Assembly (NCBI GenBank): GCA_015680685.1
Contig: MNCI01006894.1
Location: 4,984-68,983 of the forward strand
Length of the DNA stretch: 64,000 nucleotides
From: Gnetum montanum
Lineage: Eukaryota; Streptophyta; Gnetopsida; Gnetales; Gnetaceae
Reading direction: 5' to 3'
The notes under the pieces were generated by a model, which did not search any database, had not been told where the DNA came from, and saw nothing but the letters and a program-made list of their open reading frames with translations. A program made the translations under genes and the position numbers. Of the stretch, positions 35,587 to 45,837 are shown in pieces. Each line of letters opens with the position of its first letter. The first letter of the stretch is position 1.

Positions 35587-35773
35587 CGTTTTGACCGGTG
35601 CACATCTTACTGATAAATATAACACAGTTTCATTTTTTCCTTCCATTCTATGTTCCATTTCATTATTTGCATTGTTCTACTTTATTGGATGTTTCTACAT
35701 ACATTCTGTTTACATTTACATGCCATATTGCCTGTTTACGTTTTGTTACATCACGTTCTCTCGTTTTACATTT
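35587..35773 (+). repeat. 187-bp duplicated gap edge, right copy
   Basis: Begins cgttttgaccggtgcac, as does the left copy, and both end at tacattt. Confidence 0.9.
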
Positions 35774-35978
35774 TGTGACAATAACCCTAGTACAGGCCAT
35801 TAGCGTACGCTTGAGGATGTCCTTGGTTAATCTGCATGCAGATCATCCAAGGCACTCTGCCTTCGTTTTTTTCTAGCTTGCCCTCATGTGAAGGCAGGGT
35901 CTTCTGTATCTCTCCGGAGATCATTCGGCATTTGTTTTCCTCTAGCCTTACGTCGATGATTTCAGATAGTACAGAAAT

Positions 35979-35997
35979 TGGCGCTAGAAGGAGGGTT
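35979..35997 (+). other. primer-binding site of F, probably tRNA-Asn type
   Basis: tggcgctagaaggagggtt lies five bases after the LTR end. It fits the reverse complement of the 3' end of plant tRNA-Asn as I recall it. C has the same site with one or two changes at 49571-49589. Confidence 0.65.
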
Positions 35998-36115
35998 GAC
36001 ACATTTACCGTTTAATCAAAACCCTGATCATGCTACCTGTTCAAACGCTGTGTAGACCAAGTGCTGAAACCACGCCACCATAGTACTCACGCTGTAGTTA
36101 ACTCACGTTGAGCTT

Positions 36116-36232
36116 GCTCACGCTACAGTATTCACGCTGCTATAGTGTGCACGTTGCTACAGTGCTCATGCTGCTAGAGTGCTTATGCTACTACAGTGTT
36201 CATGCTGCTATAGTGCTCATGCTGCTACAGTA
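36116..36232 (+). repeat. 17-bp tandem repeat in the F leader
   Basis: About seven units like tgctcatgctgctacag, between primer site and gag start. Degenerate but in phase. Confidence 0.8.
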
Positions 36233-36343
36233 CCACTACATTGTTTTTTCAACAAAAACACACAAAATGCATCCGTTTCAAAGCCGAATTCACTGTAATT
36301 CACACCTAACTGCAAGACGGTCTAAGTACTGATTGCTACCAAC

Positions 36344-37440
36344 ATGGATCACCTTGTCCAATACATACAATACACACAACATAACGATTTCGAGATGACT
36401 TCCTCTTACCCAAGATCGCCATCTGAGTATGAGTTCGTGGCCCTACCCGAACCCGACAGCCCTTGGGGCGTTGCTTCCTCACAACAATCAGAGCACTTGG
36501 AGCACATGCCCAAGGCATTCACTTCATAGTCTACGCACACTGGGGCCCAATCCCAAACAATCCAAACACCTTGTGCGTACAACGGGGCCCAACCCTAAGC
36601 AACACAAGTACCTTATGCCTACACTAGGGCCATGCCTATTTCACCAGTGCCTCAGGCACCTGCTCATCATCTGTCTGGTATGACATTAAACTACCAACAA
36701 CCAGCTTCCATGACATTAAACTCACAAAGCCCACAACCAGTGATCTAACCCTTCGCCGCACAACCCATGCAAGTCTAGTCAAAACAACCCGCTGGTGAAT
36801 CTATGAGTTGAAAACAAATGTTCTAACTCATTTAGACTCTGATGGAGGAAGTCAACTAGCTTAAGGCTACCTCTTCAGACACACCCAAGGTGGTGGACTT
36901 TTACTGTGATGATCTAATTTGCCCTACGGTACCACCCCTTACATTACCCGTGGGCTAGTCATTACCACATCTGACAAAATACAATGGTCATAGTAACCCC
37001 AATGCACATATCATCACATTCCTCACAGAATCCATCATGTTGCACTCCTGGCCACATGCCATTCTACGCCTCTTTCCCCTGTCGCTCACTGGCAAAGCTT
37101 TAGACTAGTACTGTGCCCTACCCTGAGCTTCGATTGCATCCCTCAAGGGCCTCATACGCCAGTTTGTAACATGCTTCAGATATAACATCAAACCTGAAGT
37201 GATAATCAACAAGCTCCTCCACGTCAGATAAGGATCCCTAGAGCCCATACTACCCTTCCTCCAGTGATGGAGTGCCAGAGCTAATGAAATGCATGAGCCG
37301 ATCGTAGAGATACATCTCTTGGAAATCTTCAAGGGTGCAGTCAATGACTTCATCCAATTCAAACTGCTCTATCAGGCCCCAAAATCTCTTACCTAGGCCT
37401 TTGACCAACCAAAGGGCATCGAAGAGGTAGCGAGAGCAAG
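36344..37440 (+). pseudogene. gag of element F
   Basis: The ATG at 36344 opens MDHLVQYIQYTQHNDFEMTS, broken at 36527. The capsid core at 36960-37400 reads YNGHSNPNAHIITFLTESIM, then LRLFPLSLTGKALD, a stop where Trp is expected, and LIRQFVTCFRYNIKPEVIIN, matching retrotransposon Gag. The stops at 36958, 37109, 37229 and 37266 are all one C-to-T or G-to-A step from the expected codon. Particle-forming protein, inactive. Confidence 0.75.
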
Positions 37441-38990
37441 CAATGACCCATCCTACTTAGCCTATAGGAGCCAACATAAAAAGCAACAACATGCACAACA
37501 ACAAATGCAACCAACATAAACAACACAAATAACGCAGGATACACAAGCAACATCAAACACAACAATCGCAACAATCACCATGGCAACACATGCAACCAAT
37601 AGGCTTGTGGCCTCAACACCCCAAGCCGCCAGCTCTAGCTTTGGCATCGCCACACAAGCCGCTCCTAGACATGAGCGCACCCAACGCAAACCCATACCCT
37701 TGCCGGGAAAACCTTCCTAATTGCTAAAATAGCTCCTCAACGCTGGTTTGGTCCAATGCAAATGCATGTCAGATGATGCCTACATACGCAACCAGAAACA
37801 CTGTGAATTGGCAAGTCATCCCACTACAATATACAACGCATGTTTCCCATAACATTTTGACTTAAGTACATACTACCACTACCACCAAATGCCTAGACAT
37901 GACATAGCCACTTGTCGAGCTTTGCAAAACGATTTACAAAAAATGGGAAAGAAAGGATTGCTTAACGCAGCGCAACTTGGTAGTCCCGTACCTTCAACGA
38001 CTTCCTGAAACAAGAGACCCTTCATTATAAGGGCAACATCTAACAACCCATCCGATACAATGTCAAACTACCAAAAATCATCCATCGCGACGTTAAACAC
38101 ATAAGTTTCTTTGACGACACCCACACCAAGCCCAAGTTCCAACAACTTGGCCACATACAAGCAATGGCAACCCAAGTTACCAACACCTAAATGACAAACT
38201 AGCCCTAGCTCTACCCCTAGGCCCACTAAACAAAAACCCTTATGCATTGCCCCTCCACAAGAGCTCTACATCACGGCTCATGCAATAGAAGAGGCTCCCA
38301 CCATGACAAACATAAATGACAACCTCACAGACATACTATCTCATGCACACAATGCATTAAAACATAAGAATGTAATGTCTACCTTACTCAACCTCATCTT
38401 AACATCACCAGAGCATCGTCAAGCACTAGCACACATGCTCGCCTCCATCCCTACTACAGAAAACATGTCTCCAACCGAAGATGCCATTCGTATAGCCATT
38501 ACATCCCCTAGACCACAAGATACAAACACAAAGACTCTAACCTTCCATAAGAATGATGTCAAGATTGACCCCAAACAAGGGGAGGTCACACATGCACTGC
38601 TAAACACTAGTGTGAGCATTGGAGAATACATAGTATGTAGAGTACACATTGATGATGGCACGGTAGAAAACATTGTTGCATACTCCGTCGTCAAATGACT
38701 AGGCCTAACGCACAACATTCAATGAACTGAAATTGAGTCTCTAAACTCCTTCAATGAAGCACACGTATCCATTAAAGGCACAATCCACATCACCTTCATG
38801 ATAGGAGACTAACACCCCACGTTTGCAATCGTTATAGTCATCGACAAGATGCCAGACTACAACATGATCCTAGGATGCCCCTGGCTAGCTAGGTCATGCG
38901 CAGTGTCATCTCCCATCCACCAAGAATTGAACCTCCTCAACAAAGGGAGGGAGACCATCATACGTGGTGACAATGCCCCATCCACCCAAT
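37441..38990 (+). pseudogene. gag tail and aspartic protease of element F
   Basis: A Gln/Thr-rich low-complexity part (37470-37600) is followed by a frame open at 38303-38698 with VHIDDGTVENIV, where a protease DSG/DTG site is expected, and, after stops, YNMILGCPWLA at 38851-38883, the ILGRPW-like end motif. The element C relic at 45838-46308 aligns with it (GEVTHALLNT against GQVTTTLMFI). Retroviral-type protease, dead. Confidence 0.65.
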
Positions 38991-39005
38991 AGCCTTTCAC
39001 AACCT

Positions 39006-39570
39006 CTGTTTGAAATGATGTTAAACTATCCTCTATCCGAAATGACGATAAACTAACAATGGCTCGAAAAGGCCTTAAACTAGCTTACGGCCCAGAACGG
39101 CCTAAAACTACCATGCATTGCTTTTCTTTCATTCACATTTTAACTCTACTTACAATAGGTATTACTTGATTTTTTTTCTTTCTAGTTGATTTTTACAGGA
39201 TCTTGCAAGCACACAGCATGACCATGCATGTAGCATCACACCTTACACAAGCAAGGTAAGCACAGAACAGTCCTGGCATCATGACTTAAAACTAATACCA
39301 CAGAATAGTCCGGGAGCCATGACTTAAAACTAGCACCATAGAATGTCCTAGCATCATGACAGTAAACCAACACCATAGAGCTCTGTCTGGTATGACACTA
39401 AACTACCACGGTTGTCCATCAGAGTCCACTAAGACTATAAACTAGCTTGCCTATTCATAGTCTGCCACAACTATAAAATAACACTGCACTGTCCATTACG
39501 ACGATAAAATGGTGATGTCCAAAGGATTATGACGTGAAACTAATCCATAACAGTCTACCAAGACTACAAA
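39006..39570. repeat. ctagttta repeat array 3 in F (reverse orientation)
   Basis: About 14 units with (t/a)taaacta(g/c) and gacnata cores, lying right after protease, where pol would be. Relative to its element the orientation is the same as in C. A few related words also occur in gag at 36671-36725. Confidence 0.75.
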
Positions 39571-40631
39571 CTAGCGACATCATCAACAACCTGGCATCAT
39601 TCGAAAAGACATGCTACTGCAGTCAGCTGTACGTGCTCACCAAAAACCTGCCGCTTGATTTGTCACATAGACCTGGATGAAATTGATGTTGTTTGCCTTG
39701 AAACTCCACATGATGGCTCCATTTTCTTGGCTAGATTCAAGTTTAAAGTGTTTAGCTAACTAAATCATATGTCATTTTCTTGTCCCCTTGGAGTTGTGTT
39801 TGTAGGATGACATGCATGAGGTGTTCGCACATGGATGCACTTCATCATGAAGACAAGTTATCACATCCTTCTTGATGCTCGCAACTGGGTTCATCAATCC
39901 GTTCACAAGTACATTCCCTACTCCTCATACATTCTATTTTCCTCATCATGCCTCCCTTATCCTATTCATTTACATCTCCCTGATGCAATACTCACTCGAA
40001 GCTCTCGAAAAAACCAAAAAAAAAAACAAAAAAAAAGCAAAAACAAAGAAAAGAAGAAACAAAAAGAAAAAGAAAAAGAAAAAAAGTTCAAAGAGCAAAA
40101 TGCACGGAAAATGTCTTCAAGACCTTGTTGACATCATAAACAAAGGACTATTGGCCATTCTCATACACGCCCTAGGTGAGAAGACAATTGTCTTGAAAAA
40201 AAATAGTTACACTTGTGTCTCAAAAGGACCAATGTTGCACATCATCTTGTGGCTTTGGCTGTTTACAATGGGTTCCCCCCTTAAACATGGCACAAGGGTT
40301 CCATTTCTCCAAAGAATGCACCTCCAACATCTTGGTTATGAGTCTGCTGAAAACCTGACTATTGACAAGGACCAATGACACAACTTGCTCACACGAGAGC
40401 ACTCCTCTCCCACAATTGTGGTAACACTTATAACCCTTGATCATTTTTTTATTTCCCCAGTTACAACCAATTCCCCTACATCTAGAACTACATTTCCCTC
40501 AATCCCTTGTACTTTTAAACATGGTGCGATGAAATCCGGCCAGGGGCCAACGGACAATGTTTGGTACTTGGTTGTTCATGGTGTTTTGTACTTCTTTGTC
40601 GACATCTCTCTGGTGGATTCCTCGAGACGTC
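39571..40631 (+). other. 3' interior of F, no supported gene
   Basis: A 168-codon open frame (39872-40378) is mostly Lys from an A-rich tract at 40011-40088, so I do not call it a gene. The remainder is unique DNA before the polypurine tract. Confidence 0.5.
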
Positions 40632-40647
40632 AACAAAGAGGGGCCAA
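40632..40647 (+). other. polypurine tract of F
   Basis: aacaaagaggggccaa directly before TGAAACACC. Confidence 0.85.
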
Positions 40648-42486
40648 TGAAACACCACAAAATTTTAGCTTAATACTTTGAAACAAGAACAACTCAAGCC
40701 CCTTTCGGCATTTAGGAGGAAAAACGTGACTAAGGCATGGAACTCATTCCCAGCTTGCTTAAGCTAGCTTGCGCATGTGGTCAAGTTAGCTTACCCTCAA
40801 CATGACCAACCCTAATAGCTTCCTAATTAGTTCAAAATGGTCCTAATTTGAATGGTCAAGGCTCCCTTAGGGCCCAATCATGGTTGCTCGAAGTTTCAGC
40901 ATCCAAAATCCAAAATATCAAGTCGAAATCACACAAATCTTAATACTCATGCTAAAGTCACGCCCAGGTCATGCTGGTAGCGTGAGTCCAGCATGAGTGC
41001 CCCAAAATAGCCCCAAAATAGCATCAAAATGGTTTCATTTTGAGGGTACAACTCACCCTCAAGGTCCATTAGTGATTTCTCCAAGTTTTTCGCCTCCAAA
41101 ACTTCAGATTTTAGCTCCAAAAACATTCGTTTTCATTACTCATGCCCAGGTCATGGTAGGTTCATGTTGGAGCATGAGCCCAGCATGACCAAAAAAAATA
41201 GGTCAAATCAAGCTGTCCCAAGCACAATTTTTAGCATACACTTAACTTCCTAGGACAGACAATAGTTCTACTTATCACAGGCTCCAGAAAATCAAAGTTT
41301 GGGCATGAAACATGACATTTTGGCTTGGTCACGCTGAGGTCACGCTGGGGTCATGCTGAGGTCACACTGACAATGTGAGCCCAGTGTGAGCTACCAAAAG
41401 TGGCCCAAATCAATGCAAGAATAGGCTTAAATTCAGCATCCAGGCTACCCTGGAGAGCAGGCAGCAGTTGCACTTCAAAGAACAAGTGTTAGAGGTCAAG
41501 ATTTAGCTCAAAATGTGTCACTTCTAGTTGGTCATGCTGAGGTCACGTTGGCAGCATGAGCCCAATGTGAGCATTGGTCATGACCAAGGAAAAGCACTTT
41601 TATTACACGTTGAGGACATGCTAGGACCAAATCAACTCACGCTGGGAGCCCTAGTGAAGCAGAGATGCCTCAAAAAACCACCAAACCACTCAAATCGACA
41701 TCCTGCGATAGTCGATCCAAGAGACCATGAAGTTTCAAGCGAGTCGAAGTCAATCCCTCTTGAAATTCATTTTAAATTTTCATTGTAAGCTTCACCATCT
41801 GTGAGCTTGTTAAGCCGTTACGCCACTTCCATGAGTGTAAGCTAGCTTGCATTGTAAGATATAGTGCACCTGGTCTAGAACGTAGTCTGCCTATGTACAC
41901 TTGTCACGTGATCCATTCTTCTTGGATCTCATAGCCGTTGACCCCATTCACGAATCCTACTCCCGAGCCTAGAAAAATGTATAAATACCCTATTCATTGA
42001 CATAAATAGGGTTGGAAAATTTGGAGCAAGAAAACGAGTAATCTTGAGCCCAAACGTACATGATCCCTAGTGCCTGCAAACACCTCGCATCGGAGCTTAA
42101 CGTCTGACTTGCGATCTAGACATGCGACTATGTTTTGACCAGTGCACATCTTACTGATAAATACAACACAGTTTATTATTTACATTATTCCACTTTATTG
42201 CATGTTTCTACATACATTCTGTTTACATTTACACGTCATATTGCCCGTTTACGTTTTGTTACATTACGTTCTCTCATTTTACATTTCGTGATGATAACCC
42301 TAGCGTAGGCCATTAGCGTACACTCAGGGAAGTCCTTGGTTGATTTGTGTGCAGACCATCCAAGGCACTCTACCTTTATTTTTTTTCAACTTGCCCTCAC
42401 GCGAAGGCAGGGTCGTCTGTATCTCTTTGGAGATTGTTCGACGTTTGTTTTCCTCTAGCCTTACGTCGACAATTTTGAATAGTACA
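40648..42486 (+). repeat. 3' LTR of element F
   Basis: TGAAACACC to TAGTACA, 1839 bp, TATA 41980-41987. Single-copy for the segment that is doubled around the gap in the 5' LTR. Confidence 0.9.
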
Positions 42487-42491
42487 GTCCT

Positions 42492-44704
42492 TGAAGTGGA
42501 GCAGGCATGAGTGATGCAGGAGATTATAGAGGAGGGCACTAGGTTTAACTGGGTCTCTTCTATTACTGCCGAGTTATAGGTAGAGATTATCAGGCTTCAC
42601 CACAATGTCCATGTAAGATCTCATTTTCACTTTGCATTCTTTACAGCCTATCTGTGAAGGCTTATGGAGTTCCTGGTGATTAGGGACAATGAATGTTGCG
42701 TCATGTAGGATCATGAGCAGTTGTCCAAGCCATGGATTAAGCATTTGTTCATCACCACTCTTGCATAGGACCCTTTAGAGGGGATTGAGGAGTTGTATTC
42801 AATTATGATGAAGGCATATTTGGGAAGGTCACAGTCATCATATTCCTATGATAGCGTGGGTGAGTGTCCACCAATAATTGTTGGGGATGCGAAGAGGATG
42901 GAGCGGTATATTATAAAGATAGCAGGGCCATCCAAGACAAAAATAAAGAGGTCATGCTTGATGGAGGAGACCCCCTGTAGTTGGACAAGAAGGCATCAAG
43001 AAAGTTCACCTCAAGATACCCACACTTCATTTGGTGGTTGTAGGTTAGTTAACATCATAGATGCATTTGGCTTATAGTTTTTGTTTTTTGTTTATTATGC
43101 TATGCTAATAATTCTATGCTATGTGAGTTAAGCAAGAGGGTTGCTAAAGAAAGAGTATTGGCCATAGTGGGAGCAACGGACATGACCCCTCCTCAAGTTG
43201 AAGAGGAGGTAGCTCATAGGAAGGAGCTACCAGAGGCTCTAGAGATCTTCCACTAGTTTGATGTGGAGGGGTTGTTCCACCCTGAGGGTGACATCACCAA
43301 ACTCTTCGACCGTGTGCAGTTAGGAGATCTACTTGCATTGACATCCAAGGGCTTGCTTGATAAGCACTTTGTGTTACCATTTTCTTTTTCCTTTTGCTCC
43401 TAAGCCTTTAACTACTCAGTTATTGCTAAGTTTTGTGTTATGTTTGTATTGTAGTCTCAGACCTTTCCAATGATCCACCACCAGTGCTTGCCCATCGCAT
43501 GAAGTCATGGGCAGAGACACAAGATAAATTCACCTTCATGGAAGCCATCATGGAGGACATGGTGAACTGCATACAGTAGGCAGATCTTGAACTTGGTATG
43601 CTTGTCATTTTGCTTAAATTTTTTTACTGATTCTATAGCTTAGCCTATTGCTAATATTGGATTTTTCATTATATGTTAATAGGCTCTAAGCTTCACTAGG
43701 ATCCAAATTGGGAAGCTCACGTGGATGCCATTCTTGAGTATCCTGCTGAGGTGGAATAGGTGCCTCGTCATGTGTATGAGGTGGTGAGCAAGTGCACACT
43801 TTCTAGTGTGAAGATGTTGTGGACCTATAGGTGCTTGAATGAGCACCTATGAAAATGTGTGCATAAGCTCCAAGAGGTAGTGGTGAGCTTGATCACAAAG
43901 AATGAGGACCTCCAATCCTATTATGATTTCTTGTTAACTTGGGCATAAAAGGATGGTACCTGGTGAACATCAAAGATAGATTACACTAGGTGTTGGTTGA
44001 AAATTTGAGGTAAGAATGAGGCTACCTAAGAGATCGTTGAGCAGAGGTTGCAAATGGATATGCTCTTCTAAAAGAATGAGGAGTGGAAGAGCTTCAATGC
44101 CAAGGAGTGTAAATGGGGGCATACACGGAAGGATCATAAGTGCCACTACAAGTAGGAGCAAGATGGCTACTTACAATAGCTCAAAGACAAGTTTGTGAAG
44201 GCTTGTTTCCTTGAGATGTTCGTTGAGGCAATTGGTGGGAGTCAAGCCTTTGAGTTGTTTTCCCAACATATACTGGTTAGTGGTTTCCTAGAGCGAGAGA
44301 TTACCTTACCCTCAAGGGAGAATTCTATGACCACCTTTTCTATGCAACCTTCTACATGAACTACTATGAATAAGGAAAAGATCCTTACTAATGTTAACTT
44401 TGGCCATGAGGATGGATGTAGGTATTAGAGGTCAAGATCCTTTGATGCTTGGAGGAGGTCCTTGATAGATTGCCTCTAGAGTCTGATGTAGGATCCTCTC
44501 GGGTTAGTTTTTCTTTTTCTTTTTACACGCATTTTTTATGTGTTAGCTTTTCCATGCTAATTTTGTATTGTAGTTTTGCACTTGTTGATTATTTTTTTGT
44601 TTTGGATTATTTTGAGATAGGCACCAGGTGATAGCGTAGGCCCCAATGGAGCAGCAGAGGAGGAGGAGGAAGAAACTCAATGTTTGTTAGACATCACCAG
44701 CTGA
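42492..44704 (+). pseudogene. antisense intron-containing gene, part 2
   Basis: Continues from 33147 after removal of F. Exon-like frames: HNVHVRSHFHFAFFTAYL (42601), WIKHLFITTL, ELYSIMMKAYLGRS (42792). Introns are suggested by a gtag acceptor at 43451-43454, a gtatg donor at 43596 with an acceptor at 43681-43682, and a gttagt donor at 44503 with gagatag at 44614-44620. The last exon (44621-44704) is fully open and ends AAEEEEEETQCLLDITS then TGA. An AATAAA stands at 44795. Several stops elsewhere. I do not recognise the C-terminal family. It lies antisense to C between protease and RT. Confidence 0.5.
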
Positions 44705-44794
44705 GCCAACTTGATGTAGCCCTGCTGTTGGAAAATTTTGCACTTTGACCTTTTTTTGCATGGTCATGCTATGTACTCTTGTTGATAGAGATAT

Positions 44795-44800
44795 AATAAA
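44795..44800 (+). other. polyadenylation signal of the antisense gene
   Basis: AATAAA 91 bases after the TGA, in the usual range. Confidence 0.4.
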
Positions 44801-44920
44801 ATTTATGCCTTTTTGCAGTGAGGATTGTGCATGAAGTTTCATGTTTGTTTTACTTTACTACCTGTTTGATGTGGATAATGCAACTAGTTGGTGTGATTAG
44901 GCCCCTTGTGAGCCCCATGC

Positions 44921-45203
44921 CAGTTTAAGGCCATGGAAAAAGGGCCATTTCTAGTTTAAGGCCATTTCGGGCCATGGCAATTACTAGTTTAAGGCCATTT
45001 TGGGCCACAAATAAAAGGAAGTGGTTGCTAGTTTTGGGTCGTAGCAGGCCGCGAGGTGCTAGTTTGAGGCCATGGCGGGTTGTACACTAGTTTAAGGCCT
45101 TTTTGAGCTGTGGTGATGTGAGATAGGTTACCGGTTTAAGGTTGTGGTGGGCCATGTGGTGGAAGAAAAGTATTGCTAGTTTTAGGCCATGACGGGCCAT
45201 TAC
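44921..45203. repeat. ctagttta repeat array 4 (about 8 units)
   Basis: Units of 30-45 bp with ctagtttaaggccatg(g/a)cgggcc-like text, between the antisense gene and the protease of C. A poly-T run (45205-45220) follows. Confidence 0.85.
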
Positions 45204-45448
45204 TTTTTTTTTTTTTTTTTGCAATTTTAGTTTTATAATTTTTATGTGTTTTTAATGTTTTATTAATGCATAAAAGACTAAATGAAAATATAAGTAAAAA
45301 AGATGAATGCATAACAAAGTAAAGATTGTAAAATTCAAGCAACCATGTGGAACATAATTATGCAAGAAAAAGGCTAACAAGGCTAATGGATCATGTAAAA
45401 AATTGAGGGGAAGCAAGCACCTAACACATGCTACACTAAGGGAGTACC

Positions 45449-45760
45449 TTAGTCGTGTAGTTGCATCCTAACTTGATGTGGATTAGGGGATGCATAGGGC
45501 CTAGGCATCATGAGACGATATTTACCTACACCTTCGTCATTGATGTTAAAGGGTAATTTTGCCCATAAAGTTTCCTCAGGAAGGGTATTAGCCTCTTTTG
45601 GCTCCTCAGATGGGTCTATTAGACAAGGTTGACTCTTGTCCTCCATCAACAGTGTGTCATTGGGGAACTCTATCTCCAACCCTTGGTCTATGTCAACGTT
45701 GTTGATGGTTGAAGGACTGAGTTGTCACCATGTATGATCACTTCTCCACCTTCATACAAA
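45449..45760 (-). pseudogene. acidic linker after C protease
   Basis: The minus-strand frame at 45449-45679 is open, rich in Glu, Pro and Leu, with no domain. It lies just after protease in element order, so it is probably the start of the protease-RT linker, cut off from RT by the antisense gene. Confidence 0.4.
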
Positions 45761-45837
45761 AGGTGGATCTCTTGTAAATGGGTGAGGAAATGACTCGTAA
45801 TTGGGCTAGCTAGGGCCTTCCCAAAATTAGGTTGAAC

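Larger units (their letters stand above)
33148..35973 (+). repeat. 5' LTR of element F (contains gap and false duplication)
   Basis: TGAAACACC to TAGTACA. TATA (tataaata) is at 34471-34478. After removing 779 N and one 187-bp copy it is 1860 bp, close to the 1839 bp of the 3' LTR. U3 is rich in cacgctgaggtcacgttgg words and their complements. Confidence 0.9.
33148..42486 (+). mobile_element. element F: pol-less Tat-like element
   Basis: LTRs 33148-35973 and 40648-42486 are flanked by perfect gtcct duplications (33143-33147 and 42487-42491). Order is LTR, primer site 35979-35997, 17-bp repeats, gag 36344-37900, protease to 38990, ctagttta-type array, noncoding, polypurine tract, LTR. No RT, RNase H or integrase. 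Its primer site, polypurine tract and LTR start match C, so it is a relative. The 5' LTR is inflated by an assembly artefact (separate entries). It interrupts the antisense gene of C. Confidence 0.9.

Noticed and set aside
34625-35803. Long open frames on both strands across 34.6-35.8 kb
   Set aside because: They are mostly N translated as X. The flanking bases are LTR.
39872-40378. 168-codon open frame, lysine-rich
   Set aside because: The lysines come from an A-rich tract; no family resemblance; it lies in the 3' interior of F.
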